From NCBI RefSeq assembly GCF_040115645.1, contig NC_089556.1, positions 1,178,001 through 1,242,000 of the forward strand: a stretch of 64,000 nt of DNA, in the 5' to 3' direction. Positions 13,201-24,000 of the stretch are shown here, in pieces. The notes under the pieces are model-generated. The model searched no databases. It was not told the DNA's origin and saw only the letters and a list, made by a program, of their open reading frames with translations. The stretch comes from Euwallacea fornicatus (lineage: Eukaryota; Arthropoda; Insecta; Coleoptera; Curculionidae). Numbering within the stretch: the stretch's first letter is position 1; every line of letters starts with the position of its first letter. The position numbers were made by a program, and so were the translations under genes.

Positions 13201-14610
13201 CTCATTCTAGTAATCATCGTTAGGTATTGAATGATTGAACGCAGGTTGCACCTATTTGATGTTTTTACAAATAGGATGTCTGGAGAAGACTGGGAAAACC
13301 CCCATCCATGCGACGAGACCCCTTCAGAACTTGAGAACATTTGGGATTTCAAGAACTGCCTGTGGCTCACTCTGGGTTCGATCACCACTCAAGGATGTGA
13401 TATTCTGCCCAAGTACATAATACGTAATTTTTCAATGTCCATGTGTTTCAGTTTTTTTATAGGGGTGTGTGCTCGAGAATTGCCACAGCCAGCTGGTGGT
13501 TCTTCTCCCTTATCATAACAGCGACATACACTGCCAATTTGGCAGCTTTTTTAACTATGTCCAAGAAAGATGATTCCATAAAATCGGTGGAAGAACTGGC
13601 AGCTCAGTCCAAAATAAAATATGGTTGCCTGATGAATGGCGCCACTGCAAGTTTCTTCGAGCACTCCAACAATTCTCTATACCAGAGAATGTGGAACACA
13701 ATGATCAATGAGAAACCGTCAGTATTTGAGGACAGCAATGTTAAGGGAGTGGAAAGGGTTATGTCTACTAAAAATGAGCTTTATGCCTTCTTTATCGAGT
13801 CTACTGGGATCGATTATGAGCTAGAGAGGAAGTGTGACTTGCGGAGGATTGGGGATTTGCTCGACTCCAAGTCGTATGGGATTGGAATGCCTTTAAGTGA
13901 GCTATAATAGCTAACGTTGAGGCTGATGAGGAGGATTTTGTATTTGCAGATTCGGGCTACAGAAATGATATTAACAGGGTGCTTTTGCAACTCCAGGAGA
14001 AAGGGGAGTTAGGTAAATTGAAAGAGAAGTGGTGGAAGGAAGAGAGAGAAGGAGATCCTTGTCCAACTGTAATGTTATGTTATAGTTAAGCAAAGAACAA
14101 ATGGTTTAGTGGCAATTTTACAGGTTGTTCCGGGTAACTCAGACGCTTTGGCTCTAGAGAATGTAGGAGGGGTGTTTATAGTTCTAATAGCAGGAATTGG
14201 AATAGCCTTTTTGATTGCCATACTGGAATTTCTATGGAACGTCCACAATGTCTCTGTAGAAGAGCATGTAAGAGTTCAATCATCTCTTAAACGTATAACT
14301 GGATGATTTTCGATTTTTGTAACACAAGATTTCGTATTTCGAGGCTCTTAAAGTGGAGCTGAAATTCGCCTGCAACATCACCGTTACGAAAAAACGAGCT
14401 AAACCACTACTCTCAGAATCCTCATCCTCAAAATCGGTTATCCCTGATGATTCGAAGTCAAACAAAAGGATTCTACTGGGGGCTGGTTCGGTTTTAAACA
14501 TCAGTGCTTCCATCCTGAATAGGTTGGGATCCACTTTGGATGCAGAGGAAGCACCTATGAAGCATGTGAACTCGCAATCTGCATCGTCTAAGTCGAAACG
14601 CAGTAGATAA
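10254..14610 (+). CDS. Kainate-type ionotropic glutamate receptor, copy 3 (complete)
   Basis: Glutamate-gated channel subunit of 923 residues. Exons: 10254-10344, 10393-10530, 10580-10764, 10815-10984, 11034-11178, 11231-11368, 11431-11592, 12377-12597, 12710-12887, 12949-13033, 13082-13223, 13275-13412, 13463-13896, 13950-14068, 14124-14267, 14329-14610. They total 2772 bases with consistent phases. The start opens a typical leader rich in Leu (residues 1-22). S1 keeps TPQRQE, the pore reads TTQGCDILPK (Gln at the Q/R site), M3 reads TYTANLAAF, S2 keeps GAT and IEST, followed by M4 and a Ser/Lys-rich tail with ELKFACN. The 434-base exon 13463-13896 fuses two exons that are separate in copies 1 and 2. 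The intron 11593-12376 (784 bases) is far longer than its counterparts and I recognise nothing in it. Confidence 0.95.
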
Positions 14611-14627
14611 TTTACGAATTATGATAA

Positions 14628-14633
14628 AATAAA
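14628..14633 (+). promoter_or_regulatory. Polyadenylation signal of receptor copy 3
   Basis: AATAAA 18 bases after the stop codon of copy 3. Confidence 0.7.
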
Positions 14634-17028
14634 GTATAAAATTAGTTAACACCCTAGTTTCACTTAAGGCATCTGAACTAAATCTGGAAAGTTTCCTTTA
14701 AGTTGCAAAGCTGACTCGCCTCGCCGCACTCTGTGACCCCGATTTATATGCGATAGATTGCAGACTCATAAAACATTTAAGGAAGTAATTAACATAGAGC
14801 GGGAATTTCTTTAGGTAAAATGCAAATCCCCGTGGAAGTTGAGGAGTTTTTGTTGACGGAGCGAGTTGGAAATTAACAAACTTCCTCCAAGTCATTAAGA
14901 AAATGCTGCAGTGACCTCAAGAGAGGGACTTGGGTTTCAGTTTTACTAGCTTCCCCGAGAATTATCCGTGAGATAAATGTACTTAAATGAGAAATACTGT
15001 TTGTAGCATTAGGGGAATCATTCGGCAAGTTCAAAGTTTCAAACGAACGTGCAGTGGTGTCAAACTAAATGCTAAATACTTTAACATTTTCCCAATCGCC
15101 CCAAATTAAATTCTTTCACGTGGTCGTAGACCGATGGTATGAAGCAAATTTATATTTTCTCTAAAACGGATTGGACTGATTGCTTTGGCATTACCGCAAG
15201 CTCCCTGAGCGACAAGAGGAGCAATAATCTCAGAAAACTAATTGGGTCAGACACTAAGAATATACATAGAGATAAGGTTTGTGCATCAACCTGGCCTGGA
15301 ATTACAGTAGAGCAGCGAAATGAGAAATTGCAACCTCGTATCAATATGCATGAGGTGGAATGCTCCGAGTATAGAGCTACAATTGAGCCATAATAATTCC
15401 ACATATTTACTGAATATTAAACAATACTCCCTATTAACAGGGCTTTGTGCCAACTCCTGTTTATAATCTAAATCGAGGGTTGTTGGGGAGAAATAGGGTC
15501 ACTAGACCGTTAATTTTGTTACACATGAGCATCATACTGAATACAGACATACTTGAAGCACTATTTCATGACCGTTTTCCATTGTCGTGAAAGCTGCTCG
15601 TAAATTTTTAATAACAAAAGCAATTTATGAAGACCATATTCCGTAACTTGGATATATTAAATCATTCACTCCGGATATTCTTTATTCTTCGCCTCGCAGA
15701 TTTTTATAGCCCTGGAGAGCCATAAAAATATGTTTTAATTAAATAGTTTGCCAAAAGTCTTGATGTATGCTTCAGAGAGGATTTGTGATAATATAGAGAT
15801 GGTGAAACTAAATAGAAAATTAGCACTGGTGAACTTGTTATTTTCCGGCAATGAATATCTATTTTACGTAGCTATCTTTTGCTGAGTAGGGATGGAAGTT
15901 TCTAATTATAAAAATTGAATTTACTCACGTTAATGGCATTCCACGGCATCGCACCTCGCGAGGATCATTCCGTACAAGCTTTCACTAAGAGTGAAAAGAA
16001 TTGAAATCCCCCTGGAAATCGCAGAATTTACTTGTCAAAGGAACGAGAAACCGAAAAAAAAAACAGATTTTCTATCGAATTCTACGCCAGAATTCGCAAT
16101 CGTGGACTTGGAAGATACTGTGGTCAAAATGTAGTCAAAAATCAACAAATTTCATGATTTGACAGGTTGCCAAAATAGATCGAATTTTCCTTAGAAATGT
16201 CCTCCGAAAAATTCATATCGTTTCGAGAAAGATTAAAAATTCTTTCATCAGGAGAAGAACTGAAAACTTTGGTCTATAAGTTTTTGAATGCAAAAATTTG
16301 GCTGAATTCATACGATTCCTATCTAGACATGTTCGGTTACAATTAAAATTTAACGAAAAATCAAAAAGGGGTCGAAAATGGAAGGAAAAGAACCGTAACA
16401 GAAATTACTGCATCTTCGTGACTTTTTCTGCGATTTACAAGAGCTTTCGAAAATCTTTATGCTAAATTAGACATCGAGGTTAAAAACTATCTTAACAAGT
16501 ACATGATTTTAGCAAAATTATTAAAATTCCTGATAGCATTTACACTCGCTGAAATCAGGCAACGAACAAATTACAGGCTGGACCGAATCGTACTTTGTGG
16601 ATTTACCAATTTCGTGTTCATCAAACTAATATGTTCACCATTAGCGAATAATTCTCTGTTTCCCGTATTTTTGAATGTAGCTACACATATATAAATCTAT
16701 TTCGAACCAAACGTATCACCGAGTATAATTCAAAGTGCTACTATATGAATTCAGTGTCCTCTGACCTTTTTGTGATTGGTGATAACCTCACATACAGCGA
16801 ATTCATATGATTTTCACGCCTCCCTATTCTGTAAGCGACCTTCGACGGTTTTTCATATTTTTAGTATTTATTCACTCTTTCTTAGACAACTTATTGTCTT
16901 CCTAGTGGACCGAAATCCACGTCATCTTAGGAATTACTCATAACGATCGTGGTAGCTGAAGACGGGATGCACCTAAGGCATCAGGATATTTCACGAACTA
17001 TGCCCCACAGCCCAAAATTCTATTAAAC
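14634..17028. other. Spacer between receptor array and odorant-binding-protein locus
   Basis: AT-rich. The open frames here (for example 15139-15393, open on both strands) show no recognisable domain or splice structure. A TATATAAA-like string near 16687 could be the old promoter of the decayed binding-protein copy that follows; this is only an inference from position. Confidence 0.45.
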
Positions 17029-17670
17029 TCATCTAATAAGGAAAAACGTCACCACGAGCATCACCATCGAGGCACTGAGCTGTGCTGTGGTGAAGATTTG
17101 TTCCAGTCATTAAAAGACAGAGTTCTGGGTATATCACAGAAATGCTTCGAGGACGTAATTGGACTTGAACTTTCGGCTAAAGGCACCAAACATTTTGATT
17201 TCTTTAGCTGTGAAGCAGCGGAGAAGAGGAAAAGCGATGTGATTATGATGTCTCATTATTAAAAAATCGTTCTTCGCACGAATAAACAAAATGTTATTTT
17301 AGCGCATTAAGCTACGCAAAGGGCAACAATTAGGGCCGGTAATGACAATTTTCCATTGACAATCTTCAGGCTAAACAGCACACATTTCAAGTCCATGAAG
17401 GTGGTACTCCTATCAAAGAGAACTTGCCCGAATTCTTCAGAGCATTTTGCTGGTTCTTTAGTCTTGGAAAAGACGGGGGAAAAATGTATGGCCCAACCAA
17501 TTGCTGGTCAGAGTGCCCAATGAAAATCCATACTAAAGGTCCGAAAACGTGCAATTCCCTCCCTCAGTCTTTCGTCCATTGTCTCTTCGAGTCTAGTTCA
17601 ACTATTCCGAAGGTCAAATAAAAGACAAAGAGCCTTGCCAGGGAAGAGTTAGGGAAAAGATCGGAGGTCA
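17029..17670 (+). pseudogene. Decayed odorant-binding-protein paralogue
   Basis: Three blocks line up with exons 3, 4 and 5 of the intact gene at 18275-20924. Block 1 (about 17029-17262) keeps KRH, a His-rich stretch, LCC, a lone KC and FDFFSCE, but lacks the first Cys and the GTAAGT donor and runs into a stop at 17260. Block 2 (17303-17338) is exactly 36 bases like the intact exon 4, with AG and GT flanks, but both Cys codons are gone. Block 3 (from about 17370) keeps the acid-rich start, NLPEFF, and Cys residues up to HCLF, then stops at 17619; the aligned QIKDK segment continues in another reading frame from 17615. The gap between blocks 2 and 3 is either a 31-base intron or a frameshift. 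I could not find its signal-peptide exon. Together this points to a dead gene, although a truncated transcript cannot be excluded. Confidence 0.75.
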
Positions 17671-18198
17671 CGGAGGATGAAATCGATTCAAATCACCCAA
17701 GGGAGTAATTCATGTTGTTCCTCAGTGTATTTGAATAATGACAATTTGATCAAAGGTGTTCTAAATAATATTCATTTATGTTTCCTTAGGTTTGGTCGAC
17801 TCATTTGCAAATATGATTCAGCCAAACCCAGAGAGACAAGATCTCAATATTTGCCTTCTATGAAGTACCGTTAAGTCTCTGTTCAGATATGCTAAACAAA
17901 CATTACTTGGAAGCACCTTTCTTTGCACATTAATTAAAAACAAACCAGGGAAATACCAAATTTGATGTAAACACAGAAGTTCTACGAAGCTTTAAAAAGT
18001 AGCTCTCAATGGCATGATGCAGGGTTTAAAATAAAAATAAGTCGTTTTCGATTATCTCTAAGCTTTCTCATACTGAATCTACTTGTTCCATTATCTAATA
18101 GCCAGCAAAACACGTTTGTCCTTGACCGAGCACGTTTGTGATTGCCCATCGGGTTCGTAGGTAGGAAGTATAGTAATTTGCAGAAGATGGCTTCCCTG
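17671..18198. other. Short spacer upstream of the odorant-binding-protein gene
   Basis: About 530 AT-rich bases. Nothing recognised apart from the promoter at its end. Confidence 0.5.
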
Positions 18199-18238
18199 TA
18201 TATATAAACGGCACTACTGAACCTCAGTTATATTCAGT
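18199..18238 (+). promoter_or_regulatory. TATA box and initiator of the odorant-binding-protein gene
   Basis: A TATATAAA core at 18201-18207 is followed by two arthropod initiator motifs, TCAGT at 18224-18228 and 18234-18238. These lie about 25 and 35 bases downstream, giving a 5' UTR of roughly 40-50 bases before the ATG at 18275. Confidence 0.75.
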
Positions 18239-18274
18239 ATTAATCCACGTCTTCATAATACATCATCGGGAGAA

Positions 18275-20924
18275 ATGAATAAGTTAGTGGGTATATGTGC
18301 AGCTCTTCTGCTGGCGGTCGTCTGCTCTCTGGCTTACGATTTTGAAGATGACGATTTCAGTAAGTTGCAATTTTGTTGATTGTGAATAAGTTTCCATCAT
18401 TTGAAAATGTTGAAAGATACTTTAGACTTAGAAAATAGTTCGTACGTGTATGACCAAAAAAAAGCGATTTTTTTCGCGATTTTATTTTCAAGACCCTGAG
18501 ATTCACTTCCAAAAAATTGAATTGTAAAATTTCTACAGAAGGGGGGGGGTCAAAGGTTATTTAATGAATTATACAGTAAGAGAGTGCGTATAAGCACAGT
18601 CGTTGACATGCGTCGTTGACCTATAGCAGGCCGGTCCAGGCTCGAGTCCTATGCGCATATGACTTTCTTCCTAGACGAAGATAATGTTGAAAAAATGTTC
18701 GTGGTAATGTTCGTGCTCGTCGTTGCCTTATTCGTCTGCGGCTTCTGGTTTACAGGAACTCAAACATTTCTGTGTTAAAGAGAATTCCTAAATTGTCCAA
18801 ATTTTATAAATTCATTGGTCTATGATTCTCGTTACTCGGCAGGAAAAAATTAAGTCGTTTTCGTGTTATTTTCACGCTCATTTACGTTTCTGGCTTTTGA
18901 TTATCTTGAACTAAAAAAATTGCCGTCTCACGAGCAATTTGTGACGGTTCATTTTTCAAAGAACGACTCGACATAAATTTGTGGAGTCATTTTGGTGTTC
19001 ACTTCAACGTAGGAATCGGGCTTTTTATCATCTCAAACTCTAGTTTGCCCGAATTAAAGGACCTGCTAGACATTACCAACTCAACTTTCCTTCTCGTCTC
19101 TCCTCAATATTAATTAGTCTGCTTCTCATTATTCAAAGATCATTTGAAAAAAAAATTGTTAAGCCATTGTGGTGCTCGTTTCATGTCGTCTAGGCCAATG
19201 AATTTTGATTTACCGAAGCCGATAAGCGGAGACCCATTGATTGATGAATTGAATTGACTGAAACACTTTCATGCTCTTTAAGTAGCCGATTTCCTTAAAT
19301 CGTTAATCTCGGAAACATTACCTAATCAAATCTTATTTCAAATGCATTATTAACGACTTAACAGGACGCGAATTACTATTGTTTTGCCACTCTCGAATCA
19401 CGTCCAAGTTCACGGTCGTGCCAAGACGTTCAACTCCACACCATCCATCTTCCACCACATACCAAGCCGATGTCAACCACATACCTCTGTGGGGAAAAAT
19501 TAGTGACTTAAAAAAAACGAGACTCAAGACCATTATCAAATCATCTGTCAATATTCAAAGAGTAGAAACTGGTTCTAATCTCGCAAATCACCTCACACAA
19601 TGGTTCCGTTATCGTTTCGGGGAATTTTTATCGGCATTCGCATCTCTTAACGAAAATATCCATCAATGTCAAGAAGCTTTTTCAGGGGCACTTCGGGTTA
19701 CTGCTCTTAACACTCAAATAGATTTTGTGTGTGTTAATTAATCGTGATTATTAATCGTTGAATACGTAACGATGTTCGTGTGCGAATAACTGTAACCTCG
19801 TTTTAATCTCAGATCAGCTACTTTCTGCCGAATTAGAAGAGATTTATGATTCGCTTGATGAGGTTCCCACGCATCCCCGGGCCAGACGCGATGAAGAGGC
19901 CGCGGCAGTAAGTTTTTGAGGTGTTCCCACGGGCTGATTGAGATATTTTGAGACTTTATCAAGGCAAATGAGGAGAAATGCAAGAAACGTCATCGCCGTC
20001 CCAAATTGTGCTGCGCAGAGTCGACTCTCGACGCTCTCCACGATAACGAAAAGGAGCTGTGCAGAGCTTGCTACAAGGAGGTGACTGGAGTGGAGAAGTT
20101 TAACAGGCACGAGTCTGGACACCATCACAGGAAATTCGACCTTTTCAGCTGTGAGCAGGTCGAGAGGAGGAAGACCGACATGATCGTAAGTGGGATTTCA
20201 TTATTGATATCTGTTTTCATCCATTTTTTGCGTCTCATTTAAAAATCTAATGGAAAAATTGTTGGGTTGAATCGTTCTCTTCCTACCGCTTTCGAATTTG
20301 CAGGAAAGTTGTCTGGTACTTGCACGAAACCTTTTTGATTTTTTTCAATTTTCCATTTTCCGTTTCAATGGAGAAATAGAATTATTAATATTATAAGCTA
20401 GTTCGGCTAAGTACAGCTAAGCATAGTTCATAGCGTAATCCGCACTAATCCCTTAATATTTTTTACCAGTGCATCCACCAATGCATCGGACGAAAGAAGG
20501 GAGTGGTAAGTCCTGTCAGTTATTAAACAAAACCGCAGAAACTAAAATTCGACAATTCTAGCTTGCAGAAGACGGCTCTCTAATCCCCGAGAAATTAACC
20601 GAATTTCTCAAGCAATCCTTCGCTAATGAATCCTGGTTCGATCAGGCAGTTGACAAGATTGTTTTAACTTGCGCCGCAGCAGCTAAAAATGCCACAGAAA
20701 ATCCTGCTAAATTTTACACCGATGGATTGAAATCCTGCAACCCTTCCGGAATCGCGCTGAAGCATTGCATCTTCAGGGAACTGCAGCTGAGCTGCCCTGC
20801 TGATCAAATTAAAGACAAAGTCTCCTGTGATAAGTTCCAAGAGAGGATTAAGAAGGGAATGGAATTTTTTGACAAAGAAGGGCCGGGATTTGACGCCGCA
20901 GATGCTTCCGCCGAGGATCACTAG
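18275..20924 (+). CDS. Odorant-binding protein, Plus-C type (Obp59a-like)
   Basis: Small secreted carrier of hydrophobic ligands, expected in sensillar lymph. Exons: 18275-18359, 19813-19907, 19964-20185, 20470-20505, 20562-20924; 801 bases, 266 residues. The ATG opens a leader with a Leu/Ala/Val core followed by LAYDF. The mature chain has 13 Cys. They include an adjacent pair LCC, CRAC, FSC, a CIHQC pair on a tiny 36-base exon, and five in the last exon (LTC, KSC, KHC, LSC, VSC). It also carries a basic and His-rich stretch (HESGHHHRK). The extra Cys and the length exceed classic six-Cys OBPs, which fits the Plus-C group; similarity to the conserved Obp59a lineage is my impression from the layout and is less certain. 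It sits next to a decayed paralogue, so the locus duplicated locally. Confidence 0.85.
18360..19812 (+). other. First intron of the odorant-binding-protein gene
   Basis: 1453 bases with a GTAAGT donor and CTCAG acceptor. It holds a run of nine G at 18541-18549. An imperfect duplication of CGTTGAC sits around 18600-18620, and a GGCTCGAGTCC string at 18639-18649 resembles an RNA polymerase III B box. An open frame at 19379-19741 has no recognisable content. Confidence 0.7.
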
Positions 20925-21005
20925 CTATTACTTTAAGTGGGTCTTATTTAAGTTCTTCAACAGGGTAAATTTTAGTTTTTTTTTTTTTTTCGAAGGTGGA
21001 GCAAT

Positions 21006-21011
21006 AATAAA
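21006..21011 (+). promoter_or_regulatory. Possible polyadenylation signal of the odorant-binding-protein gene
   Basis: AATAAA about 80 bases after the stop codon, following a run of T at about 20977-20990. Confidence 0.5.
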
Positions 21012-24000
21012 ATTTAGCTGAATAATAATTAAAAATGCGATTGATCGAGTAGATTTTTTTTCCATGACAAGTGGAGCGCCACTGCAAATCATTATCGACC
21101 CTCTCGATAGGCAAATGTTTCGGAAATTGCTTCGGAAATATTCCAATCCTGATCGACGCTTCATTTGCCTTTATTTGCATGTTAATTCTTTTCCACTCCT
21201 GAAGCGAAAAGTTCAAATAAACGATAATTGCGAATCGGAACTGAGTTTACCGACCGACGAAAAAGTCAATCTCCAGATTTTTAGATAATGCAAACCGAAA
21301 TTCTTCCTTTGGGTTCGAATTTCGATTACAATGGAAGGGAACTGATAATTCGTTTTTCAAGAGGTTGTTTCCTTTATTTAAGCCCAAGTCGTCGCCGTAT
21401 AATTTTCCTGGTTTAGACGAGAAATAAGTTACAGAGTAACTGCTTTGTCAACATTTGCATGAAAATAAAAATTACTCGTTAAAAAGTTTCCCCCGATATC
21501 AAATATGCCGTTGGGGTTTCGAGGTAATATGTCAAAAGTTTCACCAGAATATATGCATGGAAATTTAAAAAGAGCTCTTATTATCAATAAAACTGCACGA
21601 TATTTTAGAAGGAGCACTTAAAGAAAATTATGGGCTACAAGACAGGCAAGTTTTTGTTTGAGGCAATTCGCCTTCGAAGAGACGTTTGAAATGCAAAACT
21701 GTATATACCTTGTATAACAAATTTCACTTAAATTTAAATCGAGCGTTTAAGGCCACTTTAACGCACGCACGTACGTTCAATTCGTCCCCGGCTCAAAGTC
21801 GTACTAGATCGGACTAGGACCCGTCTCGTTCCTCGAAGATCTGCGACGCCTCAATATCTATTGCAGGGAGCCCCGTTCATGAAAATATCGCACCAATAAA
21901 CCATTTGTGGGAAATCTAATACAAAACCAGGGGGGAACTTCTTTTCATTAAAGAATTTTCTTAATCTCGGCATCCATTTCATGAGATATCAGCAGGAAAC
22001 GTTAAAAAAGGGAGAGTTTATTCTATTTTCTGGCGCTTTTTCTCTTCAAAATCTTTCCTTAACTGTCTAATTTTAGCTAAGTAAATATTGATCAGATTTT
22101 TTGCTGATATCAAGATACACAGTCCGATCCGGGGAAGGTGTGGATTTTTACGGATCTATTGGAGATTCGGTTCTTAAAAACGTTAAGTTATTGACTTAGG
22201 TCCGTGAAGCACAGAAAGGGGCAAAATATGACTGGGGATGTTTTTTAACCGAAAATATTACTTGGAGGCTCTCTGGGAAGACATGTTGAGAACTTTTAGT
22301 TAAATTAAATAATGTAGTGCTTCGAGGCAACTTTCTGGAAATCTATCTCCTAGTCAGTGGTGGAGCGCTTTTCAAAGCTCTTTCAACTCTGCTCCTGCAA
22401 CGCAGCGAACGCACGCGTAATACCTTGTTAAATTTCCCTGGCGCGCCTCTGAGTTTCGGAGAGTTGAGATGTAAAACTTGCTCTAGTTATTTGATATTTG
22501 TGTCCTTTACTTCATATAAAGAGTAATGGTGAGACGCGTTTTTCTGGGCCGGAATATTCTTGGAAGTTGATTGATTTTATGAGTTGAAATTCGCTTATAA
22601 TGTTTTATTCATGTTATCTGGCACGTTTCTGGTTATTATTCACGCGAGATGTTAATTCGACTGAATTTAGCTGACATCTGTTGTCTTTTGTTTCCCGTGA
22701 TAACCAGCGGCGGCGCACGCTCCACCTCACAAACAACTTCGTAAAAACCCTTCGTCGGCGCTCCTAGTTTTCGGTTGGGACGAGCAAGTAAGTTATCAAT
22801 TTTTCAGTAATCAGCAGACATCACGGACTATTATCTTACAAAAGAAACGGATGCTGCCTGAAAGATGGAAACTCAAGAAGCAATTTTATTTTCTTGAGAA
22901 GTTTTTCATATCTGTAAAGGAAATTTCAGTTGAAAAATGCTCTAGGGCCGGTATGAAATAAACTTAACGTCTACTTCGGTCTACTTTCATTTGCTGATGG
23001 AGCACACAGGAAAATGTTCGCCTCCCAAAACTCTGGTGCGACAAAATCGAATGAAAACCCACGTTATTAATTTGGAACTATTACACAATCGCATTCGGCA
23101 TTAATCATTCGAACTTTGCCTAGGACAAGCGGTAGTAAATTATGATCGCGTAATAATGAAGCATGACTCCATTTATTATTAAAATTAAGCGTACGTACAA
23201 ACACAAACGATAAAACGGTAAAATATTGCACCGCTGGTAATGAAATAGTCATCAAACGTCGACTAATAAACGCAATAAATAGCCCCTTTATCCAACGAAA
23301 ATCTAATTGCGGATTCGAAATTTTCAGTCTGATTGTGGCTTACAAAGGGAAACAATTGGGATGCATAATGAAAAGTCAAAGCCGAAACTACAGAATTGAT
23401 TTAGGCAGATATATATACATACATTAATTACTTGATTATCGGCCCGTTCGTACGACTTATCACGTACTTTTTCACGTGCAAGGGGATAATGTTTCCTCGA
23501 GTTGTTTCTCAGTAGAAATTCTCTCCCTCCACCAGATCTCCCGAAATTAAATCCATTGCTATGTAATTAAATCGCAACCCCGCAATAAAGTTTCAAACTA
23601 CGGACGAAGTTTTTAATCAAACAGGTCCGGATTCGATTCTGGACCGGAGGGTGTCTTCTATTGTCCTTTGTTCCTTGGAATTTCCTCGAAATGCACAATG
23701 TAAGCTCCGGCAAGACGGATTTCCATGAAATAGCACACGTCCTTGAAAATTAAAGGACAAGTCCTTGGAAAGAGCATGTGTGAGAGCGAAACTTGTTGCT
23801 TAAAAATCCAGTGTATGAATTCCTACCTGCCCCTCTGTCAACAAACCACCTCCGTCGGTATAAATTAGTCCAGCACATCCGGATCGCGACGAAACGGCCC
23901 AAATACTCAATGGAAAAGATAATTCCTTTATTTACCAAGCATGACTTTTATAATTCATAAGCGTGGAAACAGGCCTTTAATAATTATGAACCGGTGTTGC

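Noticed and set aside
16945..16975. Text reading VAEDG, like the start of the last odorant-binding-protein exon
   Set aside because: Only a handful of identical residues, out of order relative to the decayed copy that follows; probably chance.
19379..19741. 120-codon open frame inside the odorant-binding-protein intron
   Set aside because: No domain, no splice support, and it lies wholly in an intron with clean GT-AG borders.
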